A stretch of 64,000 nucleotides of DNA from Bacillota bacterium (lineage in GTDB: Bacteria > Bacillota > DSM-12270 > Thermacetogeniales > Thermacetogeniaceae). Below are positions 32,714-41,296 of the stretch, piece by piece. The notes beneath the pieces are model-generated. The model was not told where the DNA came from. It saw nothing but the letters and a program-made list of their open reading frames with translations, and did not search any database. The position numbers were made by a program, and so were the translations under genes. The DNA lies in NCBI GenBank assembly GCA_013177945.1, contig JABLXW010000020.1, positions 1-64,000 on the forward strand, given 5' to 3'. How positions within the stretch are numbered: the first letter of the stretch is position 1; every line of letters starts with the position of its first letter.

Positions 32714-34507
32714 TTACAAGCGCAAGATCGCGTCCTGGCGGCACTTCTCAAAGCACGTCCCGCACTTGATGCACTTCTCGGGATCGATCTTGTGCGGTTC
32801 TTTCTTCTCCCCGGAAATTGCGCCGACGGGACACGCCTTCAGGCAGCGTCCGCACCCGATGCATTTCTCTTCATCAATTGTATAGACGAGCAGCGCGGTA
32901 CAAACGTGAGCCGGACACCGTTTATCATAAATGTGGGCTTCGTATTCGTGGCGGAAATAACGGAGTGTAGAAAGGACCGGGTTTGGAGCGGTGTTTCCTA
33001 AACCGCAGAGGGCGGTCCCTTTCACAACACGGCCCAGACGCTCCAGAGTCTCGATATCTTCAGGCACACCCTTGCCCTCGCAAATCCTGGTCAAAATCTC
33101 CAGCATCCGCTTCGTCCCTTCCCGGCAGGGTGTACACTTGCCGCAGGACTCGGCCTGGGTAAAATTCAGGAAAAAGCGCGCCAGGTCAACCATGCAGGTG
33201 GTTTCGTCCATCACGACCAAACCACCGGAACCCATCATTGCCCCCGCCGCAATGAGGGATTCGTAATCTATCGGAGTATCGATAAGTTCGTTAGGTATAC
33301 AACCGCCTGAAGGGCCTCCGATCTGAACACCCTTGAATTGTTTGCCCCCCACAATTCCGCCGCCAATTTCAAAAATGATCTCCCGCAACGTGATTCCCAT
33401 CGGGACTTCTACCAAACCTGTGTTGTTAACCTTTCCCGTAAGGGCAAAGACCTTGGTTCCCTTGCTCTTTTCCGTACCCATGCTGGCAAACCATTCGGCT
33501 CCCCGCATGATGATCACGGGTACGTTGGCGAAGGTTTCAACGTTGTTGATGTTGGACGGCTTGCCCCAGAGGCCCCGCTGCGCCGGGAAGGGCGGCCTCA
33601 CCCGGGGCATCCCGCGCCTGCCTTCGATCGAGGCCATTAAGGCCGTCTCTTCGCCGCAGACAAAAGCCCCCGCTCCTTCTTTGATGTGTAGATCGAAGCT
33701 GAATCCGGATCCGAGAATGTTTTCTCCCAGCAGACCGAGCTCCTCCGCCTGGGCAATGGCGATTTTCAGGCGTTTAATTGCCAGCGGGTACTCGGCCCGG
33801 ACGTAAATGTAACCTTCGCGGCAGCCGATGGCGTAAGCCCCGATCGCCATTCCTTCAATGACACTGTGCGGGTCCCCCTCAAGCACGCTCCGGTCCATGA
33901 AAGCCCCCGGGTCTCCTTCGTCAGCGTTGCAGATAATGTACTTCAGGTCACCGGGAGAACGCCGGCAGAACTCCCACTTCAACCCCGTCGGGAAACCGCC
34001 GCCGCCGCGCCCGCGCAATCCCGAACGCTTGATTTCATCAATCACCTGCTCCGGGGTCATCTCAAAGAGAACCTTCTCCAGAGCCTCATACCCGCCCCGG
34101 GCAATGTACTCCTGGATGTTCTCCGGGTTAATGGAGCCGCAGTTCCGTAGAGCAACCCGCAGCTGCTTCTTGTAAAAAGTGACTTCTTTATAGGTTGGGA
34201 TCTGCTCTTCCGTAACCGGAGCTTTGTAAAGCAGGCGAGTGACGATCCGCCCTTTGAGCAGGTGTTCTTCCACGAGTTCGGGAACATCCTCAGGTGTCAC
34301 CCTCACGTAAAAGGTCCCCTCAGGGTAAACAATCACAAGCGGGCCCATTTCGCAGAAACCGTGGCAACCGGTTTCCACAATTTTAACTTCCTGTTCCAGT
34401 TTGTGCTTCTCAAGTTCTTTGGTAAGAGCCTCCTGCACCTGTTTGGAACCTGAAGAGGTGCATCCGGTGCCGCCACAAACCAGAACATGGGCTCTGACCA
34501 GCTGCAA
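32714..34507 (-). CDS. NuoF/HydB-like NADH-binding flavoprotein
   Basis: A 597-residue subunit that links formate dehydrogenase to NAD(H). Residues 1-110 are a thioredoxin-like [2Fe-2S] domain with cysteines in CGGTGCTSSG and ETGCHGFCEMGP. The core has the NAD/FMN sites GRGGGGFPTGLKWEF and CNADEGDPGAFMDR, and the [4Fe-4S] motif ESCGKCTPCREG. Residues ~540-597 add two [4Fe-4S] clusters (CIGCGRCLKACP, CIKCGTCFEKC). This layout is shared with HydB of electron-bifurcating hydrogenases. TTG start with AAGGAGGG. Confidence 0.93.
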   Translation of the reverse strand: MQLVRAHVLVCGGTGCTSSGSKQVQEALTKELEKHKLEQEVKIVETGCHGFCEMGPLVIVYPEGTFYVRVTPEDVPELVEEHLLKGRIVTRLLYKAPVTEEQIPTYKEVTFYKKQLRVALRNCGSINPENIQEYIARGGYEALEKVLFEMTPEQVIDEIKRSGLRGRGGGGFPTGLKWEFCRRSPGDLKYIICNADEGDPGAFMDRSVLEGDPHSVIEGMAIGAYAIGCREGYIYVRAEYPLAIKRLKIAIAQAEELGLLGENILGSGFSFDLHIKEGAGAFVCGEETALMASIEGRRGMPRVRPPFPAQRGLWGKPSNINNVETFANVPVIIMRGAEWFASMGTEKSKGTKVFALTGKVNNTGLVEVPMGITLREIIFEIGGGIVGGKQFKGVQIGGPSGGCIPNELIDTPIDYESLIAAGAMMGSGGLVVMDETTCMVDLARFFLNFTQAESCGKCTPCREGTKRMLEILTRICEGKGVPEDIETLERLGRVVKGTALCGLGNTAPNPVLSTLRYFRHEYEAHIYDKRCPAHVCTALLVYTIDEEKCIGCGRCLKACPVGAISGEKKEPHKIDPEKCIKCGTCFEKCRQDAILRL

Positions 34508-34533
34508 CGTAAATCCCTCCTTCCAGGAAGCTT

Positions 34534-34908
34534 TTAGATTTCTTCAAAGCGGGCAACTACGAGATCTTCGACGATGTTCCCGTGCAGGACGTGACCGGTA
34601 ATGATCCGGGGTACGTCGGACGGTTTGACCTTTCCATAGGTAATCCGTTTTTCCCCGGGCCGCTGCACATCCACGAGGGGCTCCTTTTCGCACATCCCGA
34701 TGCACCCGGTTTGGGTTACCGTTGCCTGGATGTTGCGCTTGTTAAGTTCCTCCAGAATGGCGGCCATCACCTCCCGGGCGCCGGCAGCAATTCCGCAGGT
34801 TCCCATGCCAACGATGATCTTCGTCATCCCCTCGGGCCCGCGCGCCGAGACCAGTCCCTTCGCTTCCTCACGGAGCCGCTTCAAATCTTCTCTGCTCTTC
34901 AGCTTCAT
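34534..34908 (-). CDS. Thioredoxin-like [2Fe-2S] ferredoxin subunit
   Basis: A 124-residue thioredoxin-fold ferredoxin with four ligand-type cysteines in MGTCGIAAGA and QTGCIGMCEKEP. Such proteins accompany NuoE/NuoF modules in HydABC- and FDH-type complexes and relay electrons. I start it at ATG 34908 with GGTGGAAG just upstream, giving the family's usual MKLKSREDLK N-terminus; a longer frame from GTG 34968 begins inside a ribosome-binding-like AGGAGGTG. It sits between the NuoE- and NuoF-like genes. Confidence 0.85.
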   Translation of the reverse strand: MKLKSREDLKRLREEAKGLVSARGPEGMTKIIVGMGTCGIAAGAREVMAAILEELNKRNIQATVTQTGCIGMCEKEPLVDVQRPGEKRITYGKVKPSDVPRIITGHVLHGNIVEDLVVARFEEI

Positions 34909-35000
34909 GTCTTCCACCAGGTTTTGCTCTCCTGGCTTTTTGCGCCCTGCAAACCCTGGTGTCTTCACCTCCTTTCCCTTATTTTTGAAAAAAACACTTA

Positions 35001-35489
35001 TTACTGGTACCCCGCCAGAATGTCCTTTAACTTATCGGGAGTAAGACGGCCGTGGGTGTCATCATTAACCATGATCACGGGAGACAAGCCGCAGCAACCG
35101 AGGCAGGCAACGGTTTCCAAGGTAAACCTGAGATCGGGTGTTGTTTCGTTATTCCCCACTCCCAGTTCCTGCTGCATCCGCTCGAAAATGCGGGCTCCTC
35201 CCCGGACATGGCAGGCCGTGCCGAGGCAGACCCTGACAATGTTGCGTCCCCTCGGCTTCAGGTGAAACTGAGCATAAAAGGTTGCCACTCCGAAAACCCT
35301 GCTCGGCGGGAGCTTCAATTCCCGGGCAATCCGCAAAAGAACCTCCCTGGGCAGGTAACCGTAAATTGCCTGTGCTCCCTGCAGAATCGGGATCAAAGCC
35401 CCCTTGACGCCGCGCCACTTTTCAAAAAGCGCCTCCAGTTCCTTTTCTTTTTCGTCCCCGGCAGGATGCGTGCAGCCGCATTCACACAT
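35001..35489 (-). CDS. NuoE/HydC-like [2Fe-2S] subunit
   Basis: A 162-residue thioredoxin-like subunit with an N-terminal helical bundle (residues 15-70) and a [2Fe-2S] site built by VCLGTACHVRGG and VACLGCCGLSPV. The first seven residues contain three cysteines (MCECGCTH), an unusual extension. It is the first gene of the operon and would pass electrons between NuoF and the dehydrogenase. ATG with AAAGGAGGGG. Confidence 0.93.
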   Translation of the reverse strand: MCECGCTHPAGDEKEKELEALFEKWRGVKGALIPILQGAQAIYGYLPREVLLRIARELKLPPSRVFGVATFYAQFHLKPRGRNIVRVCLGTACHVRGGARIFERMQQELGVGNNETTPDLRFTLETVACLGCCGLSPVIMVNDDTHGRLTPDKLKDILAGYQ

Positions 35490-35525
35490 CTGTTTCCCCT
35501 CCTTTCCGATTTTTCCATATAATAA

Positions 35526-35556
35526 CCTGTTTCCCGAACTGAAGTTCGGTAACAGG
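35526..35556 (-). promoter_or_regulatory. Leader hairpin of the fdh operon
   Basis: CCTGTT and CCGAAC pair with GTTCGG and AACAGG around a TTCA-type loop, giving a near-perfect 12-bp hairpin 36 bases before the first gene. No U-run follows. It may be an operator or an mRNA element; the promoter itself is not clear. Confidence 0.45.
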
Positions 35557-35689
35557 AAATTTCCCGGCCTGCACCTGATTTGAGCGAAAATTCACCTTAT
35601 ATCTATTCGACAACAAATCAAAAAAACCTCCTGAGCTTATGAAAAAACTAACATGGAAATTACGCCGTTCACTCCCTAAAATTTTCCAC

Positions 35690-35718
35690 TTGACTAGTTA
35701 TGTAAACCATGGCATAAT
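35690..35718 (+). promoter_or_regulatory. Promoter of the LysM/SleB gene
   Basis: TTGACT (35690-35695) and CATAAT (35713-35718) are separated by 17 bases. The start near 35725 would give a transcript that begins just before the riboswitch. Confidence 0.65.
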
Positions 35719-35759
35719 TACCACTGCGCAAAATATTTGCCGAATCCGTACTCTTCTGC

Positions 35760-35985
35760 CAAAAGTACGGTACGGGGGAACCAACGATTCACCGCCGGCG
35801 CACCCCGCGAAGGCGGTGAGGGGGTGAATCCCCGCACTCAACTTCAAGCCAAACTATCTGCCGTCTCCAACAGAACGAAATTAAGGAGCACAAAAGACTG
35901 AACTGTAAAGCTGGGAATGGAGTTGAGTGCGGGGTAGGGTCTTATCCTTTCAACCGAACCCATCAGCTTACCCCGGAGGCAGCGA
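35760..35985 (+). promoter_or_regulatory. Cyclic di-AMP (ydaO/yuaA) riboswitch
   Basis: The leader carries the class's conserved blocks in order: GGGGGAACCAA (about 35773), GGGGTGAATC (about 35820), and CCGAACCCATCAGCTTACC near 35959. CCCCGCACTCAACT pairs with AGTTGAGTGCGGGG around the long variable arm. In Firmicutes this riboswitch turns off cell-wall hydrolase and osmolyte genes when c-di-AMP is high, and the gene downstream is a LysM hydrolase. Confidence 0.88.
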
Positions 35986-36000
35986 AAGGAGGAAGAGGAA

Positions 36001-36765
36001 TTGCGCAGAGCAGGTTTCGTCTTGTTGTGGTTAATTTTGTCTTTTCTGGTCTTAGGAGGGACAGGCTACGCCGCGGATTACTACACGGTCCGGCCGGGAG
36101 ACTCCCTTTACCTGATCTCCCGGGCCTACGGTCTCACCCCTGAGATGCTGATGGCGGCCAACGGGCTTGAGGGAACCGAGATCTGGCCGGGTCAAATTTT
36201 AACCATCCCCGTCCCCAGCCGCTACACGGTAAGACCCGGTGATACTCTTTACCGGATTGCACTGGCACACGGGACAACTGTCGAAAACCTGATGTCATTA
36301 AATTCCCTTACCTCGACGACAATTTACCCGGGGCAGATCTTGCTTGTTCCCGACGGCGTCCCAGCGGCTTCACCCACCGCTTCGCGTGCCGGGATTTCCA
36401 CCCGCGACATCTACCTCCTCGCTCAGCTCATCCACGCCGAGGCGCGGGGTGAACCCTTTGAGGGCCAGGTCGCCGTGGGTGCCGTTGTGCTCAACCGGCT
36501 CCTCGATCCCAGATTCCCGAAAACAATTAAAGACATCATCTTTGAATACGAAAACGGAACCTACCAGTTCGAGCCGGTTCTGAACGGCCAGATCTACCTT
36601 CCCCCCAACCAGTCTGCGTTGCGGGCCGCTTACGCCGCCCTTGCAGGCTGGGACCCCACAGGAGGCGCCCTCTTTTTCTACAACCCCGAGAAGTCACAGA
36701 GCACCTTTTTTGAAAGGTTCCTCACCTTTTTATGCCGGATCGGCAACCACGTTTTCTACCGGTAA
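36001..36765 (+). CDS. LysM-SleB-type cell-wall hydrolase
   Basis: A 254-residue secreted protein. Residues 1-24 are a signal peptide ending in GYA-A. Two LysM peptidoglycan-binding repeats follow (YYTVRPGDSLYLISRAYG and YTVRPGDTLYRIALAHG, residues 26-70 and 76-121). Residues 135-254 are a Hydrolase_2/SleB domain (LIHAEARGEPFEGQVAVGAVVLNR) as in spore-cortex lytic enzymes. TTG start with AAGGAGG eight bases upstream. Control by the c-di-AMP riboswitch suggests use in wall remodelling rather than only germination. Confidence 0.92.
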   Translation: MRRAGFVLLWLILSFLVLGGTGYAADYYTVRPGDSLYLISRAYGLTPEMLMAANGLEGTEIWPGQILTIPVPSRYTVRPGDTLYRIALAHGTTVENLMSLNSLTSTTIYPGQILLVPDGVPAASPTASRAGISTRDIYLLAQLIHAEARGEPFEGQVAVGAVVLNRLLDPRFPKTIKDIIFEYENGTYQFEPVLNGQIYLPPNQSALRAAYAALAGWDPTGGALFFYNPEKSQSTFFERFLTFLCRIGNHVFYR

Positions 36766-36771
36766 TTTCGC

Positions 36772-36793
36772 AAGCCCCCAACCGGGGGCTTTT
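36772..36793 (+). terminator. Intrinsic terminator
   Basis: AAGCCCCC pairs with GGGGGCTT around AACC and runs into TTTT, just after the LysM/SleB stop. Confidence 0.85.
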
Positions 36794-36884
36794 AATTCCT
36801 TGCCTCGCAGGGGCTTGTGGTATCCCGCGCCTGCCCGGGAGAGAGAGCCGTAATCATCCCCGGGCATTTTCGAGGTGGCAGAGG

Positions 36885-38231
36885 CTAAACCAGTTCAACA
36901 GCGGCCCCTGTCTGGTACCGCAAGAGGGAGTAATGCTTCCCCAAGAGGTCCTTTCCCCGGAAATCAAAGGCTGCAGCAGGCAACAAGACCAGATCGAAGT
37001 CGCGCCCGGCAACGCAAATTGCTGCCCGGAGTGCCCTCCGAAAATCAACGGTGGTCAGGAGGCCCGCGCAGGCGATGGAGCCCCCGAAGAAGCGGTTGGG
37101 AACCGCAACCAGATGGACCTCCGCTCCCGTCTTCTCCCACTCCGGCAGCACTTTTTTGAGCCAGGGATAACCCCATTCCGAGGTCAAGACCAGGACCCTG
37201 CGCCCCCGGCAGGATCTGATCACCCGCTTCACCTTTTCCACGACCCCCCAGTCCAGGTCCCAGGCCATCACGACTCCCCCACCCGCACCCTTCCTCTTTC
37301 GGAAAGAAAGCGCCGCCAGCACCCCACCCCGCTCGATCTCCAGCACGGGGCAGCGGGACGCCTGGATGAGCTGGAAGGCGTCAACCCGCGAGCGAACACC
37401 TCTTCCATGCACGGTTTTCACGATGTCACCTTTTCTCAAGCCCGCCCGCGCCGCAGGGGAACCGGGAATCACCCCTGCCAGTTCAGCCAGAAAATTCGCC
37501 TCCACATCGGATACGAAAGACGGCTCCAGGAGCAGGGGAACGCCCAGGGATGCTCTCTCTTCTCTCCAGAAAATTTCCAGCTCCCGGTACATCACCTCGG
37601 GAGGAAAACGCAGGGGAGGAGGAGCCAGCTTTGTAAATCCGGGAAGAAAAAGCCGGATTGTTGCCGCACCCGAAGCCTCCAGAAACCTGCAGCTGCTGCG
37701 AAGGTCTTCCCACCCGACCAGGTGGGGCAGGGCGACAATGCTCCCATGGTAGGTCACTCCGGCGCGCCCCAGAAGCTCTGCAACCAGGAGAGCCCGCTCT
37801 CCGCGGTCCCCCATTAAAAGCCACCTTCCCGCCGGGGCGGCGCTGTTGAGAGAAAGGTTTACTTCCAGGGGCAGAAAATTTTTCAGCCTCTGGACTGCTT
37901 CCCGGTCCAAAAGGGTTCCGTTGGTGGTGATCTGGAGGGGCGTCTCAGGGTAAAGGTTTCGGATCATTTCAAGGATCTTCCAGAAATCCGGGTGTGTAAG
38001 GGGCTCTCCTTCGGTAATGCGGGAGGCGGCCTCCCCGATGACAATTTTTCGCCGCGGGTTTAAAAAAGGGAGGAGCCTCTTTGCCAGGGGCAGGGGAAGG
38101 GGAGGGAGGGAGAACACCTTCACGCCCCTCGGATTCTGGGTGTTGCTGCAGAAAATGCACCTCAGATTGCACCTGGAGGTGAGCGGAAGGATATTCTCTA
38201 ATTTTACTATTTTCTGGAGAGCAAACAGCAT
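36885..38231 (-). CDS. Radical SAM protein with PDZ and DUF512-like domain
   Basis: A 448-residue protein. Residues 1-215 are a radical SAM domain with CNLRCIFC (Cys-x3-Cys-x2-Cys), GEPLTHPDFW and TNGTLLD. Residues ~245-310 are a PDZ-like domain (AGVIPGSPAARAGLRKGDIVKTVHG). The C-terminal ~130 residues resemble DUF512 (WGVVEKVKRVIRSC, VPNRFFGGSIACAGLLTTVDF). Known DUF512 proteins have PDZ first and radical SAM second; here the order is reversed. Function unknown. ATG with GAGGAGCGG. Confidence 0.82.
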   Translation of the reverse strand: MLFALQKIVKLENILPLTSRCNLRCIFCSNTQNPRGVKVFSLPPLPLPLAKRLLPFLNPRRKIVIGEAASRITEGEPLTHPDFWKILEMIRNLYPETPLQITTNGTLLDREAVQRLKNFLPLEVNLSLNSAAPAGRWLLMGDRGERALLVAELLGRAGVTYHGSIVALPHLVGWEDLRSSCRFLEASGAATIRLFLPGFTKLAPPPLRFPPEVMYRELEIFWREERASLGVPLLLEPSFVSDVEANFLAELAGVIPGSPAARAGLRKGDIVKTVHGRGVRSRVDAFQLIQASRCPVLEIERGGVLAALSFRKRKGAGGGVVMAWDLDWGVVEKVKRVIRSCRGRRVLVLTSEWGYPWLKKVLPEWEKTGAEVHLVAVPNRFFGGSIACAGLLTTVDFRRALRAAICVAGRDFDLVLLPAAAFDFRGKDLLGKHYSLLRYQTGAAVELV

Positions 38232-38279
38232 TTTCCGCTCCTCACAGAAAGCCCGCGCGGCCGGGCCTGGCCGGCATAG

Positions 38280-39056
38280 CTACTTCCCGTCAATGCCCAA
38301 ACCCGGGGAAGCAAATTCCCCGGGACGACGCGCCCGGTAAAGATAGAACAGGCCTCCTCCTACCGCCAGGGTGAGGGCGGCCAGGGCGGCCATCCCGGCA
38401 CCGCCGGAAAGCTGGAGATTTTCCCGGAGGAGTTCGATGCCGGCGCGGGATAAGCCGTATAACACCAGAAACATGCTGAAGATCTGCCCCCGGAACCGGG
38501 CGCGGGGGGTTAAGTATTCTAAAACCAGAAAGATCACAAGCCCCGCCAGCAGTGAGTAGAGCTGAGTCGGGTGCCGGGTTAAACCGTCAACCGCAGGGAA
38601 GACCACTCCCCACGGAAGACCGGTAGGTCTTCCGTAGCAGCACCCGTTCAGGAAACAGCCGATCCGGGCCACGGCATAGCCAAGAGCGAGGGAAGGTGAG
38701 GCGAGATCGAGAAAGGATAAAAAGGGAATTTGCGCCTTTCGCAGGTAAAAAAACGCAACTGCCAGACCTGAAACAAAGGCGCCGTAAAAGGCCAGTCCCC
38801 CCTCCTGGAGCATCAGAATGTGCCAGGGATGGGTAAAGTAAAAATAGGGATCGTAGAGGATGATGTATGCCAGACGCGCCCCGACAATCCCCGCCACCAG
38901 AACGAGAAGAACGAGGTCGATCACGAACTGGAGAGAGCCTCCCTTTTTCTTGACCTTTTTGGCCAGCCACCAGGCGGCAACCAGCAAACCAAGCGCCACA
39001 AAAAAACCGTAGCTGTAAACCCGCAGTCCTCCCAGTTGAAACAGAACAGGATGCAC
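38280..39056 (-). CDS. lgt: Prolipoprotein diacylglyceryl transferase
   Basis: A 258-residue integral membrane enzyme that moves diacylglycerol from phosphatidylglycerol to the lipobox cysteine of prolipoproteins. Seven hydrophobic segments are visible, with the signature GYAVARIGCFLNGCCYGRPT and the HPTQLYS motif. I start at GTG 39056 with AGGGAG seven bases before; an earlier GTG at 39089 has no ribosome-binding site. Confidence 0.93.
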   Translation of the reverse strand: MHPVLFQLGGLRVYSYGFFVALGLLVAAWWLAKKVKKKGGSLQFVIDLVLLVLVAGIVGARLAYIILYDPYFYFTHPWHILMLQEGGLAFYGAFVSGLAVAFFYLRKAQIPFLSFLDLASPSLALGYAVARIGCFLNGCCYGRPTGLPWGVVFPAVDGLTRHPTQLYSLLAGLVIFLVLEYLTPRARFRGQIFSMFLVLYGLSRAGIELLRENLQLSGGAGMAALAALTLAVGGGLFYLYRARRPGEFASPGLGIDGK

Positions 39057-39089
39057 GATTTCACTCCCTAGATTTTTCAAGCAATCCAC

Positions 39090-39240
39090 ATATCCACAGG
39101 GTTATCCCCAGACGTTTCCCTGCTCCTGTCAGGGTTCCCCTGCACTATCCCCAGTATTAACAGATCTTGAGTTTTGAATGGAAACGAATAATTCCTCTTA
39201 TATTTTTCCTTTTTCTCAAAAAGCCACAGAATTATCCACA
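39090..39240 (+). repeat. Cluster of DnaA-box-like sites
   Basis: The lgt-tsaD gap holds one perfect DnaA box TTATCCACA (39232-39240) and three near matches: ATATCCACA (39090-39098), TTATCCCCA (39102-39110) and CTATCCCCA (39145-39153), all in the same orientation. An AT-rich stretch (about 39155-39230) lies between them. It resembles a DnaA-binding locus outside the usual origin. Confidence 0.4.
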
Positions 39241-39277
39241 AAATTCACAACATTCTTGATTCACAGGGTCCCCCAGT

Positions 39278-40342
39278 TTAACGGATCAAAGGGTAGCGGG
39301 CGAAGGCCTCCTGGGTCAAAGGAGCAAAGCGGCCGGCGAGGTAATGATAATAACCGGCGCAGGCCACCATTGCCGCATTATCGGTACAGAGGTCTCCGGG
39401 AGGGAAGTACAAACGAATCCCCTCCTGCCGGGCCCTGGCCTGGAAGAGGGTGCGCAGGGCAAGATTCGCGGCGACACCACCTGCCAGCGCCACCTGCCAT
39501 ACCCCCGCAGCCCGGGCCGCCCGGAGCGTTTTTTCGACCAGAACCTCCACCACCGCCTCCTGGAAACCGGCCGCCACATCTTGCAGCGGGACATCCTTCC
39601 CCTTTTCCTGTTCCCGCCTGAGGTAGTTGATAACTGCGGTTTTCAGGCCGCTGAAGCTGAAGTCCAGGCTTTCGTCCCCAAGCCAGGCGCGGGGAAAAGA
39701 AATGGCGCGGGGGTTTCCCCCCCGGGCCAGTTCCTCTAAAGCGGGGCCGCCGGGATAAGGAAGGCCCAGAACCCGCGCGATTTTATCGAAGGCTTCACCT
39801 GCAGCATCATCCCTTGTCGAACCCAGCAATTCGTAAGAAAGGTGCTTCCGCACGAGAACCAAACTGGTGTGCCCCCCAGAGACAACCAGGCAAACAAGGG
39901 GGGGTATCAGCGAAGGATGGGCGAGAAAGTTGGCATAGATATGGGCCTCTAAATGGTTGACGGCAAGCAGAGGGATCTGCCGGGCAAAAGCATAGGCTTT
40001 GGCGGCAGCAACTCCCACGAGCAAAGGACCGATAAGCCCCGGTCCTACGGTGACGGCAACCCCGCTGAGATCGGCGAAATCAACCCCCGCCTTCTGGAGG
40101 GCAGCCTCCACAACATCTGTAATGTTTTCCAAATGCTTGCGAGAGGCAACCTCGGGAACCACTCCCCCATACTGCCGGTGGATCCTGATTTGGGAGGCAA
40201 CAACATTTGAAAGAACTGCAGTTCCATCTCTCACAACCGCCGCTGCGGTTTCGTCACAGCTTGTCTCGATCCCTAAAATGTCAACCGGCGGATTGTTTTT
40301 AGGGCTTTCTTCCCTGGAAAAAAGCTTCCTCCGCTCTCCCAA
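39278..40342 (-). CDS. tsaD: tRNA t6A threonylcarbamoyltransferase TsaD
   Basis: A 354-residue ASKHA-fold enzyme that transfers threonylcarbamoyl to A37 of ANN-reading tRNAs, acting with TsaB and TsaE. The ATP site is in GIETSCDETAAAVV and SGGHTSLVLV, and the metal site uses NHLEAHIYAN. Partner genes lie just upstream on the same strand. The only plausible start is TTG 40342 with AAAGGA upstream, which gives a 19-residue N-terminal extension before the conserved DILGIETS. Confidence 0.94.
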   Translation of the reverse strand: MGERRKLFSREESPKNNPPVDILGIETSCDETAAAVVRDGTAVLSNVVASQIRIHRQYGGVVPEVASRKHLENITDVVEAALQKAGVDFADLSGVAVTVGPGLIGPLLVGVAAAKAYAFARQIPLLAVNHLEAHIYANFLAHPSLIPPLVCLVVSGGHTSLVLVRKHLSYELLGSTRDDAAGEAFDKIARVLGLPYPGGPALEELARGGNPRAISFPRAWLGDESLDFSFSGLKTAVINYLRREQEKGKDVPLQDVAAGFQEAVVEVLVEKTLRAARAAGVWQVALAGGVAANLALRTLFQARARQEGIRLYFPPGDLCTDNAAMVACAGYYHYLAGRFAPLTQEAFARYPLIR

Positions 40343-40368
40343 AACGCACCATCCTTTGAGCTTGCAGC

Positions 40369-40500
40369 TTACAAGTCTTGAGATTCAGGAATGATTTCAA
40401 GGTCGTCTGGGTTCTTCCCGGTCTGCTCGGCCCAGCCATCTCCAGCCGGCCTTTTCTTTTCCCCGGCAGCAGCCGGATTCTGCTTTTTCCCTTCAGGCAT
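40369..40500 (-). CDS. Possible small protein (43 aa)
   Basis: An ATG-started frame of 43 codons between the DUF3006 gene and tsaD encodes a charged, disordered-looking peptide (MPEGKKQNPAAAGEKKRPAG...) with an acidic end (DDLEIIPESQDL). AGGGAG precedes the ATG closely. Operon position and coding-like composition favour it, but there is no recognised family. Confidence 0.3.
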   Translation of the reverse strand: MPEGKKQNPAAAGEKKRPAGDGWAEQTGKNPDDLEIIPESQDL

Positions 40501-40596
40501 CTCCCTGGTTCCCCCTTTCAACCACTGAATTGCAAGTTCCGTCCAGAATCTAGTATACCCGGGGGACCGAATTTCTACTAGGGAATCTGGTGCAGG

Positions 40597-40812
40597 TTAC
40601 CGCCGCCAGGTCAAGCGCTCAAGCAGACTTTTAGGAGACAGCTTCCGGACTTCAGACGCCGGGAGCTCCAGCTTCACCTCAAAGCAGAGGAGATCGCTCT
40701 CCTGGACATCTGGCAAAAGAATGCGCGGCCAGCTTAAAACAAACCCTTCATCTCCCAGCAAAACGACAACACGGTCCCCTTCAATCCGATCCACAACTCC
40801 TCTGATCCTCAC
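40597..40812 (-). CDS. DUF3006 family protein
   Basis: A 71-residue protein that begins VRIRGVVDRIEGDRVVVLLGDEG, the DRxEGDxAVV signature of DUF3006, a small beta-barrel-like family of unknown role common in Clostridia. GTG start six bases after rimI. Two cysteine-free basic helices end the protein. Confidence 0.75.
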   Translation of the reverse strand: MRIRGVVDRIEGDRVVVLLGDEGFVLSWPRILLPDVQESDLLCFEVKLELPASEVRKLSPKSLLERLTWRR

Positions 40813-40818
40813 TGTCCC

Positions 40819-41283
40819 TCATTCCTTTTGAAAAGTTTCTTGCTGCAGGTTCCGCAGCATCACTACAGCATCCTCCCGTGTTTCGATGTAGTAATTTTTT
40901 CGCAACCCGATCTGGCGAAAGCCCAGGCTGCGGTAAAGATTAAGGGCGGCAACATTTGAGGGCCGCACCTCCAGCACCATGGTATCGGCGCCCTGAACCC
41001 TGGCGTATTCCATCAAGGTGCTCATCAGCAGCCTCCCCAAACCTCTGCCCCGATAAGCGGGATCCACTGCAATTGTAGTCACGTGGGCCTCGCCCGAAAA
41101 AAGCCACATTCCGGCATAGCCGATCACGCGCCCCTCAATCAGGGCCACAAAATAGACAGCAAATTTATTTTTTAATTCATTGCAGAATGCCTGGTAAGAC
41201 CATGGAGAAGGAAAGGAACAGTTCTCGATTGGAAGGATCTGTGGAATGTCATCGATTTCCATAGGGCGAACCGTAACCTCCAC
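40819..41283 (-). CDS. rimI: Ribosomal protein S18-alanine N-acetyltransferase
   Basis: A 154-residue GNAT acetyltransferase. The acetyl-CoA loop is the R-G-R-G-L-G motif in YRGRGLGRLLM, and the family end SLGFRQIGLRKNYYIETREDAVVM is present. I start at GTG 41283, 13 bases after tsaB, with GGCAGGGA upstream; the frame opens earlier inside tsaB. rimI next to tsaB/tsaE is a conserved arrangement. Confidence 0.92.
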   Translation of the reverse strand: MEVTVRPMEIDDIPQILPIENCSFPSPWSYQAFCNELKNKFAVYFVALIEGRVIGYAGMWLFSGEAHVTTIAVDPAYRGRGLGRLLMSTLMEYARVQGADTMVLEVRPSNVAALNLYRSLGFRQIGLRKNYYIETREDAVVMLRNLQQETFQKE

Positions 41284-41296
41284 AAAATTCCCTGCC

